Source: Salminus brasiliensis
Taxonomy: Eukaryota > Chordata > Actinopteri > Characiformes > Bryconidae
Assembly (NCBI RefSeq): GCF_030463535.1
Contig: NC_132901.1
Coordinates: 4,596,640-4,660,639, forward strand
Direction of reading: 5' to 3'
Length of the DNA: 64,000 nt
Under the pieces are notes generated by a model that saw only the letters and a list, made by a program, of their open reading frames with translations, made no database searches and was not told the origin of the DNA. Each line of letters starts with the position of its first letter. The first letter of the stretch is position 1. Positions 37,701 through 49,239 of the stretch are shown here, in pieces. Both the position numbers and the translations under genes were made by a program.

Positions 37701-38618
37701 GTGTGTGCCCTAGACTTTTTAAGGTGAAATTGAAACCTACTTACACAGTTTTCTGACATTCTCCAGTGTTTTCTTACTTGGGATTTGTTCAGTTTATGAG
37801 GGAAATCATGATCCATCATCATAAGAGCAGAGCTATTCCAAGGCTACTTGAAAATGTATCTGACAGGTCCATTTGCTGAATTCCCACCAGGTTGAAGGTC
37901 CATAGAGGACAAATGAGCAGCATATGCTATATGTCCAAATGTTTGTGGACATCCCTTGTAATGAATGCATTCAGCTACTTTAAGTTGCACCAGTTGCTGA
38001 CACGTGCCAATGCACACAAACAGCTTGTCCAGTGCATGTAGAGAAGTACTGTCAATAGAACTACCAATAGTATTGAGCTGTGGAGCAGTGGAAGAACTGT
38101 GTTTTCTGAAAAATGGTTGGTCACTGAATGATGGTCAACTTGATTTCAGAAGTCCCAATACTTTTGTCCATATAGTGCAAATCGCTTGCATCTCACAAAG
38201 TTCAAAATGAGGCTGATGACTAAAGTATAATCCCCATAAAACCCACCTCTTTACAAACTGACACTGATGTGGCATCAGCAAGCAGCCGACATGTTCAGAG
38301 GAAAGTGTCTTAATCCAGTCTAAGAAACCAGAGGATGCTGTTTACATTACCAGATAATTAATCAGATAACAGCAGAAGTCTGATTATGATCAAATTATTG
38401 AACACATGTAACTGAACTCATCATTATCAGGTATAGAAATCATCATTAAATTAATTTCTGTTTTTTACTACGCTGTTAAAGTGATCTATCAGCATAACAA
38501 AGTCACGGTAAAACCACTGCTAATCCTCATTTAAATCAATGAGCCAACCAGTTCCCACAATACTGTTTCCTCTTAACATCACAGTCATTTCTGAAGGACA
38601 AGAGATCTGAAGGACAAG

Positions 38619-38657
<39 letters not shown>

Positions 38658-39053
38658 GCCTGCTGTAATAAAGATTTTTCAATCTACCACCAAAACATAA
38701 TGGATGCAAGACTGCCCATGATCGTCCAGCTGTGGAAGTCTGAATTAGATCCTAAACCACAGATGTTTGATAGACATTTCCATTTCAGTCTAAAAGCTTC
38801 TTCAGAAGAAGCTGTTAGACCTCAACAATAAGATTCTTCAAAAGAATTCACACTAATGTCTTCAAGAAATACAGAGAAAAGTTTCTGTCCCACCTGTGAT
38901 TTTTCTTTGTAGGTCCTTCTGTATCCTGGTGTCCTCCATCTCTCTTTTGGCCTTACCATCTGCACCCTCGTAAATGTCCACCGCCACCTCTACCCGTTCT
39001 CCTCTGTTAATATTATTACAGTAGATCACATCTTCAGAATTACCCTGAGACAT
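34734..39053 (-). CDS. C-type lectin receptor gene A, intact
   Basis: Exons on minus: 38894-39053, 36977-37531, 35218-35342, 34959-35065 and 34734-34875, total 1089 bases, giving 362 residues with matching phases. The tail has EDVIYCNNI and VDIYEGA. The membrane segment is at about 66-86. The stalk is at about 88-236: ten 14-residue repeats of the [14 protein letters not shown] type, six with N-L-T, predicted coiled coil with dense N-glycosylation. The lectin domain (about 239-362) has [19 protein letters not shown] and the mannose-type EPN (GGEPNNFANNEDC). The four short-form cysteines are present, but TWVDSP replaces WND. The exon 3 acceptor is placed at AACAAG/GATGG, 18 bases shorter than in CLEC-1, because no earlier in-frame AG exists. 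A polyadenylation signal ATTAAA lies at about 34662. Likely a cell-surface glycan-binding receptor. Confidence 0.85.
35095..35220. repeat. (CT)n microsatellite in gene A intron 3
   Basis: Long CT-rich tract immediately beside the exon 3 donor. Equivalent tracts stand at the same place in B (about 44503-44549) and D (about 60795-60850). Confidence 0.9.
35457..35725. mobile_element. MITE-like repeat starting CTACACTGTAAA
   Basis: AT-rich noncoding segment in intron 2 of gene A with a counterpart in gene C (about 52538-52830). Its border matches in inverted form the end of the 5150-5636 element. Present in A and C but not seen in B or D. Confidence 0.45.
37922..38180. mobile_element. Tc1-type MITE, copy 3, in gene A intron 1
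   Basis: The left end TATATGTCCAAATGTTTGTG and right end CCCAATACTTTTGTCCATAT are related inverted ends. It has the same inner words as copies 1, 2 and 4. The orthologous position in gene C holds copy 4, which is about 100 bases longer. Confidence 0.85.
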
Positions 39054-39205
39054 CTTTAACCTGTCAATGATTTACTGAAGCACTGAATGTGGGTATGTGC
39101 CCCACTACCTGTAAATACCACACCACTCTGCTGGTCTGACTGGAACAGTGTGGTTTAAGTAATGTGGAGCCATCAAATAGGGAAGTTCTTGTTGTGTTGC
39201 TGTCA

Positions 39206-39217
39206 GAAAAAGGAAGT
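39206..39217 (-). promoter_or_regulatory. ETS-like core upstream of gene A
   Basis: AAAAAGGAAGT on plus, about 155 bases 5' of the gene A ATG. The same GGAAGT core recurs at 48546 (B), 57094 (C) and 63715 (D) in otherwise diverging flanks. Confidence 0.4.
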
Positions 39218-39241
39218 CGTTCAGGTCACCTAACTCTAATA

Positions 39242-39455
39242 GTGGATGGTGTGGCGCAACAGATAACACTACTCCCTGGGCCACCACACCATGGGGCTGG
39301 GGTTCGATTCCCAGTCTGGATGACCATGCTGCGCTACACCAATAAGAGTTTTTGGGCAAGATTCCTAACACTACATTGGCCCACCTGTGTAGTATGAGTA
39401 ACCTTGTAAGTCGCTCTGGATAAGAGCGTCAGCTAAATGCCATAAATGTAAATGT
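39242..39455 (+). mobile_element. tRNA-derived SINE with LINE-type tail, flanked by TCTAAT
   Basis: GTGGCGCAACAGATAACACT followed by the B box GGTTCGATTCCC make a tRNA-like head. The 3' end GTCGCTCTGGATAAGAGCG then CTAAATGCCATAAATGTAAATG is the common fish LINE-derived tail. CTCTAAT before it and TCTAAT after it are the likely target duplication. The matching sites in B, C and D flanks lack the insert. Confidence 0.9.
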
Positions 39456-39689
39456 CTAATTCCTGTGGTTAAGCTATGAGTGCAGATCCAAGCTATTGGT
39501 CATGTTAGACATCCACAGTCAAAGTCAACTTTACTGTCATTGCTTCTCACCAAAGAAGTGCTGAGTGAGGTACCAAAAAAGGTTTCTTCAGGTCACAGTG
39601 AAAAACACGGTACAGTAGACTTTAAGCACAGTATAGAGCCTACTCTAGACAGAGTACAGTGGATGAAAGTGGTGAACAGGGATTAGCTA

Positions 39690-40789
39690 GATGAGTCTAC
39701 ATTTACATTTACATTTGCACCCTCTTATCCAGAGCGACTTTCAAAAGTTCTTCACTATTTAATTAAGAATAACCTTAGCTAGTTTGAATGGAATACAATT
39801 CAAAAAGCTTTAAAGCTTAGACACTACTAAACTCAATATGGAGTCAATATGGAGACCATAATACTCCTACACCTTGCCCAAGTACTCTCGGAAGAGGTAG
39901 GTCTTCACTCTGTGTTTGAAGACAGCAAGTGAGTCTGCTCTCTGATACCCAGGGGAAGTTCGTTTCACCACTTTGGTGCAGGACAGAAAAAAGTCTAGAT
40001 GCTTGTCTTCCGTAGATCTTACGGGACGGCGGGTCAAGCTGAGCCATACTCGAAGCTCTAAGGGCTCTTGGTGTAAATTGGCTTTTGACCATTGCCATCA
40101 AGTATGAAGGGACTGGTCCAGTCTGGGCTTTGTAGACCAGCATCAGGGTTTTGAATCTGATGCAGGCAGCAGCTACAGAAATCCAGTGAAGAGAACACAG
40201 CAGTGGAGTGACATGGCTGAACTTAGAAACGCTGAAGACGACCCGTGCCACTGCATTAAGTTAACTGCATGGATAAGTTGCAGGGGCCTGATGGGGCACA
40301 AAGGGAGACCAGCCAGAAGAGAGTTGCAGTAATCAAGTCTTGAAGTGACGAGAGACTGAACAAGCACCTGGGTGGCTTCTTTAGAGAGGAAGGGTCGAAT
40401 TCTCTGGATATTGTACAGGCATGACCAAGTTAGACAACATGACTTGAGAACGATAACTGATCATCCAAGACTACACCAAGGCTTCGAGCTTCTGTAGAAG
40501 AAGTGACCAGTGAGTTCTCAAAGGAGATGGCAAGATCGTTTTAAAGTCCAGCAGTTCCCGGGATGTATAGCAGCTCTGTCTTGCTGGGGTTTGGGGTGGT
40601 GAGCTGCCATCCAAGAAAAGACGTCTGCGAGACATGGTGAGATGCGGGTAGAAACCTGTGTGTCAAACGGTAGGGAAGAAAGGATGCATTGAGTGTCATC
40701 AGCATAGGAGTGGTAAAAGAATTGGCTTCTCAGGAGTTTAGAAAGAAAATTATAGACAAGCATGCTAAAGGTAAAGGTTATGAGAACAG

Positions 40790-40790
<1 letters not shown>
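39690..40790 (-). mobile_element. L2-type LINE, 3' part
   Basis: On minus the order is: the reverse-transcriptase box HSYADDTQ (about 40700); then [17 protein letters not shown]; then [18 protein letters not shown]; then RLFSVLHQSGETNFPWV near the C-terminus; and last a tail AAGTCGCTCTGGATAAGAGG with TAAATG repeats at about 39697-39740. The YADD box and these phrases are typical of fish L2/CR1-group LINEs. Frames are broken, and the endonuclease end is missing. Confidence 0.85.
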
Positions 40791-41830
<1,040 letters not shown>

Positions 41831-43430
41831 TTTTTGTTCATATATATCCTGATTCTACTTTCCAGTGTAGACTTCCCTTTTGAGTTTTACTTCCTCCTAC
41901 TGTTTCTTCCTCAGACCGTTTACTGTTTTTTCCTGATACAGCTGCCCTTGGTTTGCTTTATAGAGATCTGAACCCTTTGGCTTATAGAGGGTATTTACCT
42001 TATTTCACATTAGAGCACTTCTTAATTTGTATTGGGTGAATTTTAGGCCTCTAAGACAGCTTTTATCTTACTTCATTTGTGATACCTAATTCAACTCCCA
42101 TACCTGCCCCAACTCCCATTTCTTGGTCTTTCAGACCTCAACTTGACATCCACAACTCGTGTTCACTGTTATTTTCTAATTACATTATGAATTGAGCAAC
42201 CTTGATCTTTAACTTTGTGCCTTTTGGAGATCTGTTCTGTGAAACTGAGGCAAGATTCTAACATTAAGATCCTTTAACAGGAAAGAGCTGCAATACATGT
42301 ATATCCAGCACAGGGCACTAGTCACTAAATCCTTTATTCATTCATTAATTCATTTATTCAGTCATTCTTTTATTCCTCATCATATTAGGTCAAGGATTAA
42401 TCGGTTTTACCCAGTGTCTTTATTATTGTTGAATCCTGTACATTGACCTAAACCGAGGAAAGGCCAGCAAGTTCAGATGTTCGGATGTTGGTCTGGGTTC
42501 TTTTGTGAGATCCTGGATGAGTCATCCATTTGTGGAAAATAGCTCTCACTGTGGTTCACCGGAGTCTCAGAGCCTTAAAAGAGGCTTTGTAGCCAGTTCC
42601 AAAAGTTGTTTCATATCTGTAACTGAATCTCTGTAGAACCTGGCTATCATGTGCTACTACTCATACAGGGCCCCATATGAGCATGTTAGCTGGGTAGATT
42701 CAACAGATCTGGTATTAATTATGCCTCTGTGTGTCTAGTGAAACCCAACGCACCTTCTTGTGTCTTTACTCACATTGTTTGTATCTTAGATTAAAATAAG
42801 CTGCATGATCCAACACATTAAAATGGCAAATTCTTTTTAACAGCATTGTGTACTTTATTATTTACTTTTCCTTAGACCCTCATTTAAAGAAGATTAAGGA
42901 AGCAGACTTTGGAACTAGCTGAAAACAACAAAAACAATTTATTTTTAACAAAAGCTTAGCTAAGCTTGTCAGTGGACAAGGGAACCCAGATTGGCAGGAA
43001 TCAACTGAACCACAACCATCAGCTGACCACCGCTTTAACACAATACTGATTACCATACCAGTATATAGCTACATCCCTAGTGTAACATTTGGTTAATTAA
43101 GGTTAATTTAAACATAGAGTTTATTATTAAAAGCAGAGGGAAGTGCTCAGCCAGGATACTTTCACAGTGAAAAGCCAGACATGAACAACAATGTATCTTT
43201 ATGACCACTGTAAACAGGGCCTAAGCCACCCTTCCAAACGACACTGTAAAAATAACTGATTACAGCAGCACTTCTAATTTTATACCACATTTTACTGATG
43301 AATATTCTGCTAGTGACTAAATCCTACTTTACTGAAGTGAAATTATTAAAATTAATTCATTATAATAAATCTGGCCTAAGAAATGTATATTAGACAGAAA
43401 ACTGAGAACCACATTTTCAGTGTACTTATT
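41831..43430. other. no gene; Tc1 N-terminal fragment at 42440-42640 (minus)
   Basis: 42190-42720 matches 58725-59220 closely, and within it the minus strand holds the DNA-binding start of a Tc1-like transposase (TGTGGAAAATAGCTCTCACTG side). The rest is intergenic and is shared with the C-D interval. Confidence 0.5.
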
Positions 43431-44499
43431 GAGCTGAGAAAATAATTAGAGCTAGATATCAAATGTTTAGCGAAAAGACAAAGACTTTTAAGAGAAAACA
43501 CTTTTATTCATCAGCTTTTTCATTTTTATCCAGTGCTGAACATACAGATACATACTGCTGGCTACATACTAGTATGTCCTCTGTCATACGACAGACACAT
43601 GGACCGTCTCAGTTCACAGGCTGTTTCAGTCAGTAGTGCCTCACTAGAACCCAAAACTGACAGAACAATTAGCAGAACTTTAGCTAGCTGACAAGAAAGC
43701 TTTCAAAAGACTAGAGGCCCTGTATGTTAAGAAACTACTTCATAAAAACATCTGTAATTTAATGTCAGATAGCCTGGATATTTATGATACTGTTGAGGAA
43801 CATTTTGTTAGCTAAACAACAAGGTTTGGCAGTGAAGTTACCTGCCTCTAGCTAATGAAGTTAGCTTGCTAATACCAAGCTGGTATTAGTGTAGATTAGG
43901 CTAGATTAATGGTATCTAGGTTAGCAGCGTTACATTACTAGTGACATTGTTATTTTCTCATATGAAATTAATATAGGACAGTGAAAGTAGTGTTAGAGCA
44001 AAGCAAAAAGCTTACATAAAAAAAACTAAGACAAATGTAACTGATGCTTTTAATACATATATTTAGAAATGAAATCTGGGCTACTCATGCTGTTTTGCTC
44101 AAAAGCAAATCTAACACTCACTAAAACTTTTTCTTACAGAGTGCAAAATTAGAACGTCCACAGGGATAATCAAACCAGGTTGAATTACTAGATGTAGAAT
44201 AAAAAGAGCCAGTTAAAGCACAGTCTTCATTGTTTGCAAAATTATTGGGTTCCCCCATCAACCAGTACCTGAAACACACAATAATGAACATCTTCACTAT
44301 TTCACATCTAGACCTTGACCATGATCAGAGTTCAGTTCAGTGGTCTCTTACCCAGTGGTCAGTGCTGAGCCGTCCACCCATTTCCAGACCCCCTCTGTTT
44401 GGATGTCCGTCAGACCAATCCAAGCTTCAGTTCTGGTGAATGCTGTATTGATATAGTGTGATTGTGGAGCACAGTATAAAGAGAAACAGGGTAAGAATG

Positions 44500-44552
<53 letters not shown>

Positions 44553-44809
44553 TGTTCCTCTCTGCTATTTATGATCACCAGGTCTGCTCCTTTACTTTGA
44601 CAGTACTGGAGCTGAAGTAATTCCATCCTTGTTCAGAGGAAAGATGGAGACATGTGGGTAAGTTCTAAACACTTTCTATAGACTTCCTATAAAGTACCGG
44701 AGCTACATAGTTAAACTTCAGTCAGTACCTGTGTGAATGTGTCGCTAGTTCATTTTCCTGGCTATAATAGATAACCTTAGTAGCGATGGCTGGTTTTCTT
44801 TCAGTTACG

Positions 44810-45165
44810 TACAGAATTAGGGTCAGGATGTGGGTTAGGGTTTGGTTTTTGGATTAAGGGTAAGGTTAGGGTAGGTTAGGGTGAGGGTTAGGGTTTGGGT
44901 TGAGGTTAAGGTTAGGGTAGGTCATTTTGGGGGTTAGGGTCATGTTTTGGGTTGTGGTTAAGGTCTAATTAGGGCCAGGATGAGGGTTAGGATTAGGTTT
45001 TGGGTTGTGGTTAAGGTCTGATTAGGTCCAGGATGTGGGTTAGGATTAGGTTTTGGGTTGAGTTTAGGGTTAGGCTAAGAGCCAGAATGAGGGTTAGGAT
45101 TTGGTTTTGGGTTGAGGTTGAGGTTAAGGTTAGGATTAGGTTTTGACTTGAGGCGTTAATGCATA
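44810..45165. repeat. GGTTAGGGTTTGGTTTTGGG minisatellite, gene B intron 2
   Basis: Degenerate G-rich tandem repeats (GGTTAGGGTT, GGTTAAGG, GGTTTTGGGTTGAGG). They look telomere-like but are irregular, with units of about 30-36 bases. The same array occupies the same intron of gene D (61120-61345). Confidence 0.9.
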
Positions 45166-46045
45166 TTCACCTCCATTTATTTAGACCCTCTACTGCTGCT
45201 ACTGCACTGATATAGCTACTGTTGATATGTTACTGATAGTATTTATTAACCATCCACAAAGGACCACTCCAAAATAGTGTCACCAAAAATAGAAATAAAA
45301 GTAATAAAATCTTCAACATGACAAAGACCTACTGTGTTTTTGACTGAGTTGAATCAATGTCCACTGAGCATACTATTTTGTGGGAGGAGTCAAGAACGTC
45401 ATTCGTAAAAGGGTTTAAGAAGCTCTTTGATAAACAATTACACATTTGTGTGTTAATCGCTCTAAATTTCTCACCCCCGCTTTGTTAGAAGAGACTGTAA
45501 GAGTGCCCCTGTTCTTCTGTTCTATAAATTGCTCAGAAGCTCATGCTGTGTGTTCTGCAATGTTCTGGATGTGTTTAAAGGAGGTGAATAACCATCAAAA
45601 ACATCCAATGCCAACAAGACAGTGCAAGTGTGGAGTGATAAAGTGGACTAAGGAGTGAGGACGTTCATGTGGTACCCAGTCACAGAATCTTAACAGCAGT
45701 GAAAGCTTGTCGGACTGTGTTGGGAAATGTGTGCGGAAGAAAACTCCAACCACTGCAGAAGGTGTGGACTCAATTTAGATAATTTGAAGAAACCATTATG
45801 ACAATGTGAGGCTTGATGGTGACTATGCCATGAACTTCTTAACTTGCACGTGTACTGTAGATCTGAGATTCATACAGATTGATTCTAACAAATATTCACT
45901 TACCTAGAACCAAAAGCCCCCTCAAGACTTCATCTCTCTGTATCTGTAACTGATCTTTCATTGCAGTCATGCTGTCATACATGGTCTGTAACTGGTCTCT
46001 CTCTACAGTTAGGTTAATGTAACTGGTATGTAACTGGTTTCTCTC

Positions 46046-46381
46046 TGCAGTCAGGTTGATGTTACTGGTCTCTAACTGTTCATTCACTAAAGTCAGGTTG
46101 GTGTAGCTGATGTGTAACTGGTCTCTCTCTTTATTCAGGTTGGTGTAACTGGTCTGTAACTGGTCTCTCTCTATAGTCAGGTTGATGTAACTGGTCTGTA
46201 ACTGGTCTCTCTCTTCAGTCAGGTTGATGTTACTGGTCTCTAACTGTTCATTCACTAAAGTCAGGTTGGTGTAGCTGGTGTGTAACTGGTCTCTCTCTTT
46301 ATTCAGGTTGGTGTAACTGGTCTGTAACTGGTCTCTCTCTATAGTCAGGTTGATGTAACTGGTCTGTAACTGGTCTCTCTC
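46046..46381 (-). repeat. 168-bp internal duplication in gene B stalk
   Basis: The four-repeat block NLTEERDQLQTSYI.., NLTIERDQ.., NLNKERDQLH.., NLTLVNEQLETSNI occurs twice in a row, nearly identical. Matching words start at 46381 and 46213, exactly 168 bases (4 x 42) apart. The duplication keeps the frame and lengthens the stalk from 8 to 12 repeats. Confidence 0.9.
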
Positions 46382-47143
46382 TTCAGTCAGGTTGGTGTAA
46401 CTGGTGTGTAACTTTTTTTTCCCTATAGTCAGGTTGTTGAACTTGATCCACAGCAGTGTGATGGCAGTCAGCCGGAGAACACACAGCAGCCCCAGACACA
46501 CTGCAGCCAGCCTGTAGAACCTGCTCCATGGAGCGTCTCCTCCTAGAGGTGAATGGATACAAATGCAGGTTTTGTTTGATTTTTTTATTAGTTAAACTTA
46601 CATTTTGAGCTCTGGGAGATTTTAGCATGTCCTTCCTAATTTCAGCCCCATCCATATCTTTCACTAACAAGATTAGGCCACACAGCTTCCAGTACTACTC
46701 TACATATTTTAAAAAAGCCTAGGCTTTTTATTTTAACCCCTATTATTTGACTTTTAAGACCAATCAATAACTACTAATTCAGTATCAGCTAAGAATTATT
46801 CAACTGCTACTATGAATTATTTAGTATCTACTATCATTTATTCAGTAACTATTAATATTTTTGTAAATACTGTGAATTATGAAGTAACTACTCTGAGTTA
46901 TTTAGTTACTAAACTCAAAAGCAACTTTAGTTGTTTTGAGGGTGAACAGCCTGGTAAAACTACAGTCTTAATTAGATTCCACAGTCTGAATTAGATCCCA
47001 TGACATCTGATGTTTGATACATGTTTCCATTTCAGTCTAAAAGCATCTTCTTCAGAAGGAGCCGTCAGACTTCAACTAGAAGATCCTTTATAAGAATTCA
47101 CATGAATGTCTTCTGGAAATACAGAGAAAGGTTTCAGTCCCAC

Positions 47144-47299
47144 CTGTGATCTTTGTTTGTAGGTCCTTCTTTATTCTGGTGTCTTCCATCTCTCTTTTGG
47201 CCTTAAAGACTTTAACACTGTCTGCACTCTCGTATATATTCTTCACCACCTCCACCGGCTCTCATCTGTTGATATTATTATAGTAGATCAACTCTTCCC
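47144..47299 (-). pseudogene. extra cytoplasmic exon 1b of gene B
   Basis: A 156-base, phase 1-1 segment between exon 1 and the membrane exon. It opens after GTCTAG like the membrane exon but continues as exon-1 sequence (LIYYNNINR, KNIYESADSVK) and closes with the exon 1 donor. Being a whole number of codons it could be included without a shift, but TGA replaces GGA after INR. It would add a second tyrosine module if intact. Confidence 0.7.
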
Positions 47300-48540
47300 C
47301 TAGACATGAATGAATATAAAAGCATGTTTTTTGGTTCAATTTTCAATACTTATACTGAGCTCTGAGGGATTTCAGCACATCCTACCAAAGGTGTCAAATT
47401 CACATTCATTACTAAGGTAGAAGTGTAGATACTAGGGTTTAAAAGACTTCTATAGACATTGAAGTATCAACTTTGAAGTATCAATTATCAGCTTTTTACT
47501 CAAGTAAAAGTGGAAAAGTATTGGTTTCAAAACTACTTAAAGTATAAAAGTAAAAGTAAGGAAACACCAAAAGCTTTGGCCGCATCATAGTGCACTACCC
47601 CACCTCCCCTCAAAAAGCATTTTTCTAAAAGCCATAATGACGATAATGTTCTATAAAAATGTTAATGTTGAAAAATGTTGGGCTACACTAGGCTGCCTGT
47701 TTCAACTGCAGATCTGCCCATTTGAAATGAATGCATTTTAGTAAAATCAGATCTATTAAAGGAGCATCTATGTTTACTACTGAGCATTAACATGTGTTTC
47801 ATGGAGGGAAAATATGATGAGTAGTTGTCTATAAGTTTTGTAATGCTGTATTGTAATACTTCAGAGACATGTGATCAATAAGCTTTATTGTAAGGTAAAT
47901 GTGGGGCTTAGTCGGGACATTTCACACCAGTTCTCTTGAGTCTCTGCCATGGATATCTTAATACTAGGATACAACCACATTAATTGTGGTTGGATGAGAA
48001 GTATAAACATACACCATTATAAGTTACTACTGGTTTGTAAGTGATCCATCGCACCTGCATATGTCACGTCACACTCTAGCAAGCACACAGCAGTATCTAT
48101 TTTGTTTGTTAAAGTAATGATCCCACAGTCTGAATTAGATCCTAAACTACTCATGTCTAATAGACATTTCCATTTCACTCTAAAATCATCTTCTTCAGAA
48201 GGAGCTGTCAGACCTCAACAATAAGATCATTTAAAAGAATCCACACTAATGTCTTCTGGAAATAAAGAGAAAAGTTTCAGTCCCACCTGTGTTTTGTGTG
48301 CGCAGGTCCTCCATCTCTCTTTTGGCCTCAAGGCCTTTAACACTGTCTGCATTCTCATATATATGCTTCACCACCTCCACCTGCTCTCGTCTGTTGATAT
48401 TACAGTAGATCACATCTTCAGAATTACCCTTAGACATCTTTAAAACATCTATAAAGCCCCTCTGCCTGTAAATACCACACCACCACTGGTTTAAGTAATG
48501 TGGAGCCATCAAATAGGGAAGTACCTGTTGTGATGCTGTC

Positions 48541-48552
48541 AGAAGAGGAAGT
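48541..48552 (-). promoter_or_regulatory. PU.1-like site upstream of gene B
   Basis: AGAAGAGGAAGTT on plus, about 105 bases 5' of the exon 1 ATG. This is the closest of the five to the published PU.1 preference (AGAGGAAGT). Confidence 0.4.
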
Positions 48553-48559
48553 TACCTAA

Positions 48560-49239
48560 CCCATAATTCCTGTGGGTAAGCTATGAGTGCAGATCCAAGC
48601 CATTGGCTATTTTGGACATCCACAGTCAAAGTCAACTTTACTCTCTTTATCTCTTCAGCAATCTGACTGCCTCTCCTGGTTCCTGAACACCTTCTCCTTG
48701 GTGATGAAGGGCAATCAGCTTCTTAAAACAGCTAAGGATGGCTGTGTGCAGTCTTATCAGGAAGTAGAGCAGTTAATGAGCCTTCTTCATTAAGGAGGAG
48801 CTGTCCAGGAATCAGGAGAGGCTGTCAGGAATGTCAAGGAACTTGAAGCTGTGCATTGCTTTCATTGTTGTTATGTACCACACAGACACAAACACACTGA
48901 GACACAAAACCTGGAAAGGCCTCAGCAGTGCTAGCATGCCACCTTCTTGGCATTTGTGGATTTGCGTGTTTAAAGTCTGCACTCTGACCATCACTCGTTC
49001 CAGCACTTCCCCTCAGGCAGGGTTGAGAATCACTGATATGGAAAACCATGCAAATAAAAAGTATTTGTTTTAATGATAGTAATGGACTTGTCTGACCGTC
49101 TTCTGTTCGTCTGATCAAAGGGTTTTTGTGAACATCACTATGTTCACCAGCCAGTCTTGGACTCAGCAGAGTTATGACTACATCTGCCCCCCCCCCCCCC
49201 CCATACATGCACATGTCCCTGATCCTGTTCCACGGATTG
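48560..49239. other. no gene seen
   Basis: Frames on both strands lack domains. A C-run (about 49188-49202) and TG/CA-rich words are the only structure. The stretch follows the promoter region of gene B. Confidence 0.5.

Larger units (their letters stand above)
44121..48437 (-). pseudogene. C-type lectin gene B, broken
   Basis: Exons on minus: 48287-48437 (exon 1), 47144-47299 (exon 1b), 45904-46542 (membrane/stalk, 639 bases), 44552-44627 (exon 3), about 44352-44458 (exon 4) and 44121-44268 (exon 5). Exon 1 encodes MSKGNSEDVIYCNINRREQ, where VIYCNI fits an ITIM. The stalk has 12 repeats, including a 56-residue block present twice. Exon 5 keeps EPNN and NEDCALTG. Three faults are visible. 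Exon 3 lacks 49 bases relative to A (frameshift). The AG acceptor before exon 4 is deleted (CAATCAC runs straight into ACTATATC, where A has CAATCACAGG). Exon 1b has an in-frame TGA. A membrane-stalk protein could still be made; a lectin domain could not. Confidence 0.85.

Noticed and set aside
39242-39455. tRNA gene
   Set aside because: Has B-box homology but no cloverleaf ending; the LINE-type tail and target duplication make it a SINE.
44810-45165. Interstitial telomere relic from a chromosome fusion
   Set aside because: The fish telomere unit TTAGGG is not tandem here; units are irregular and about 30 bases, and a related array sits in the same intron of gene D.
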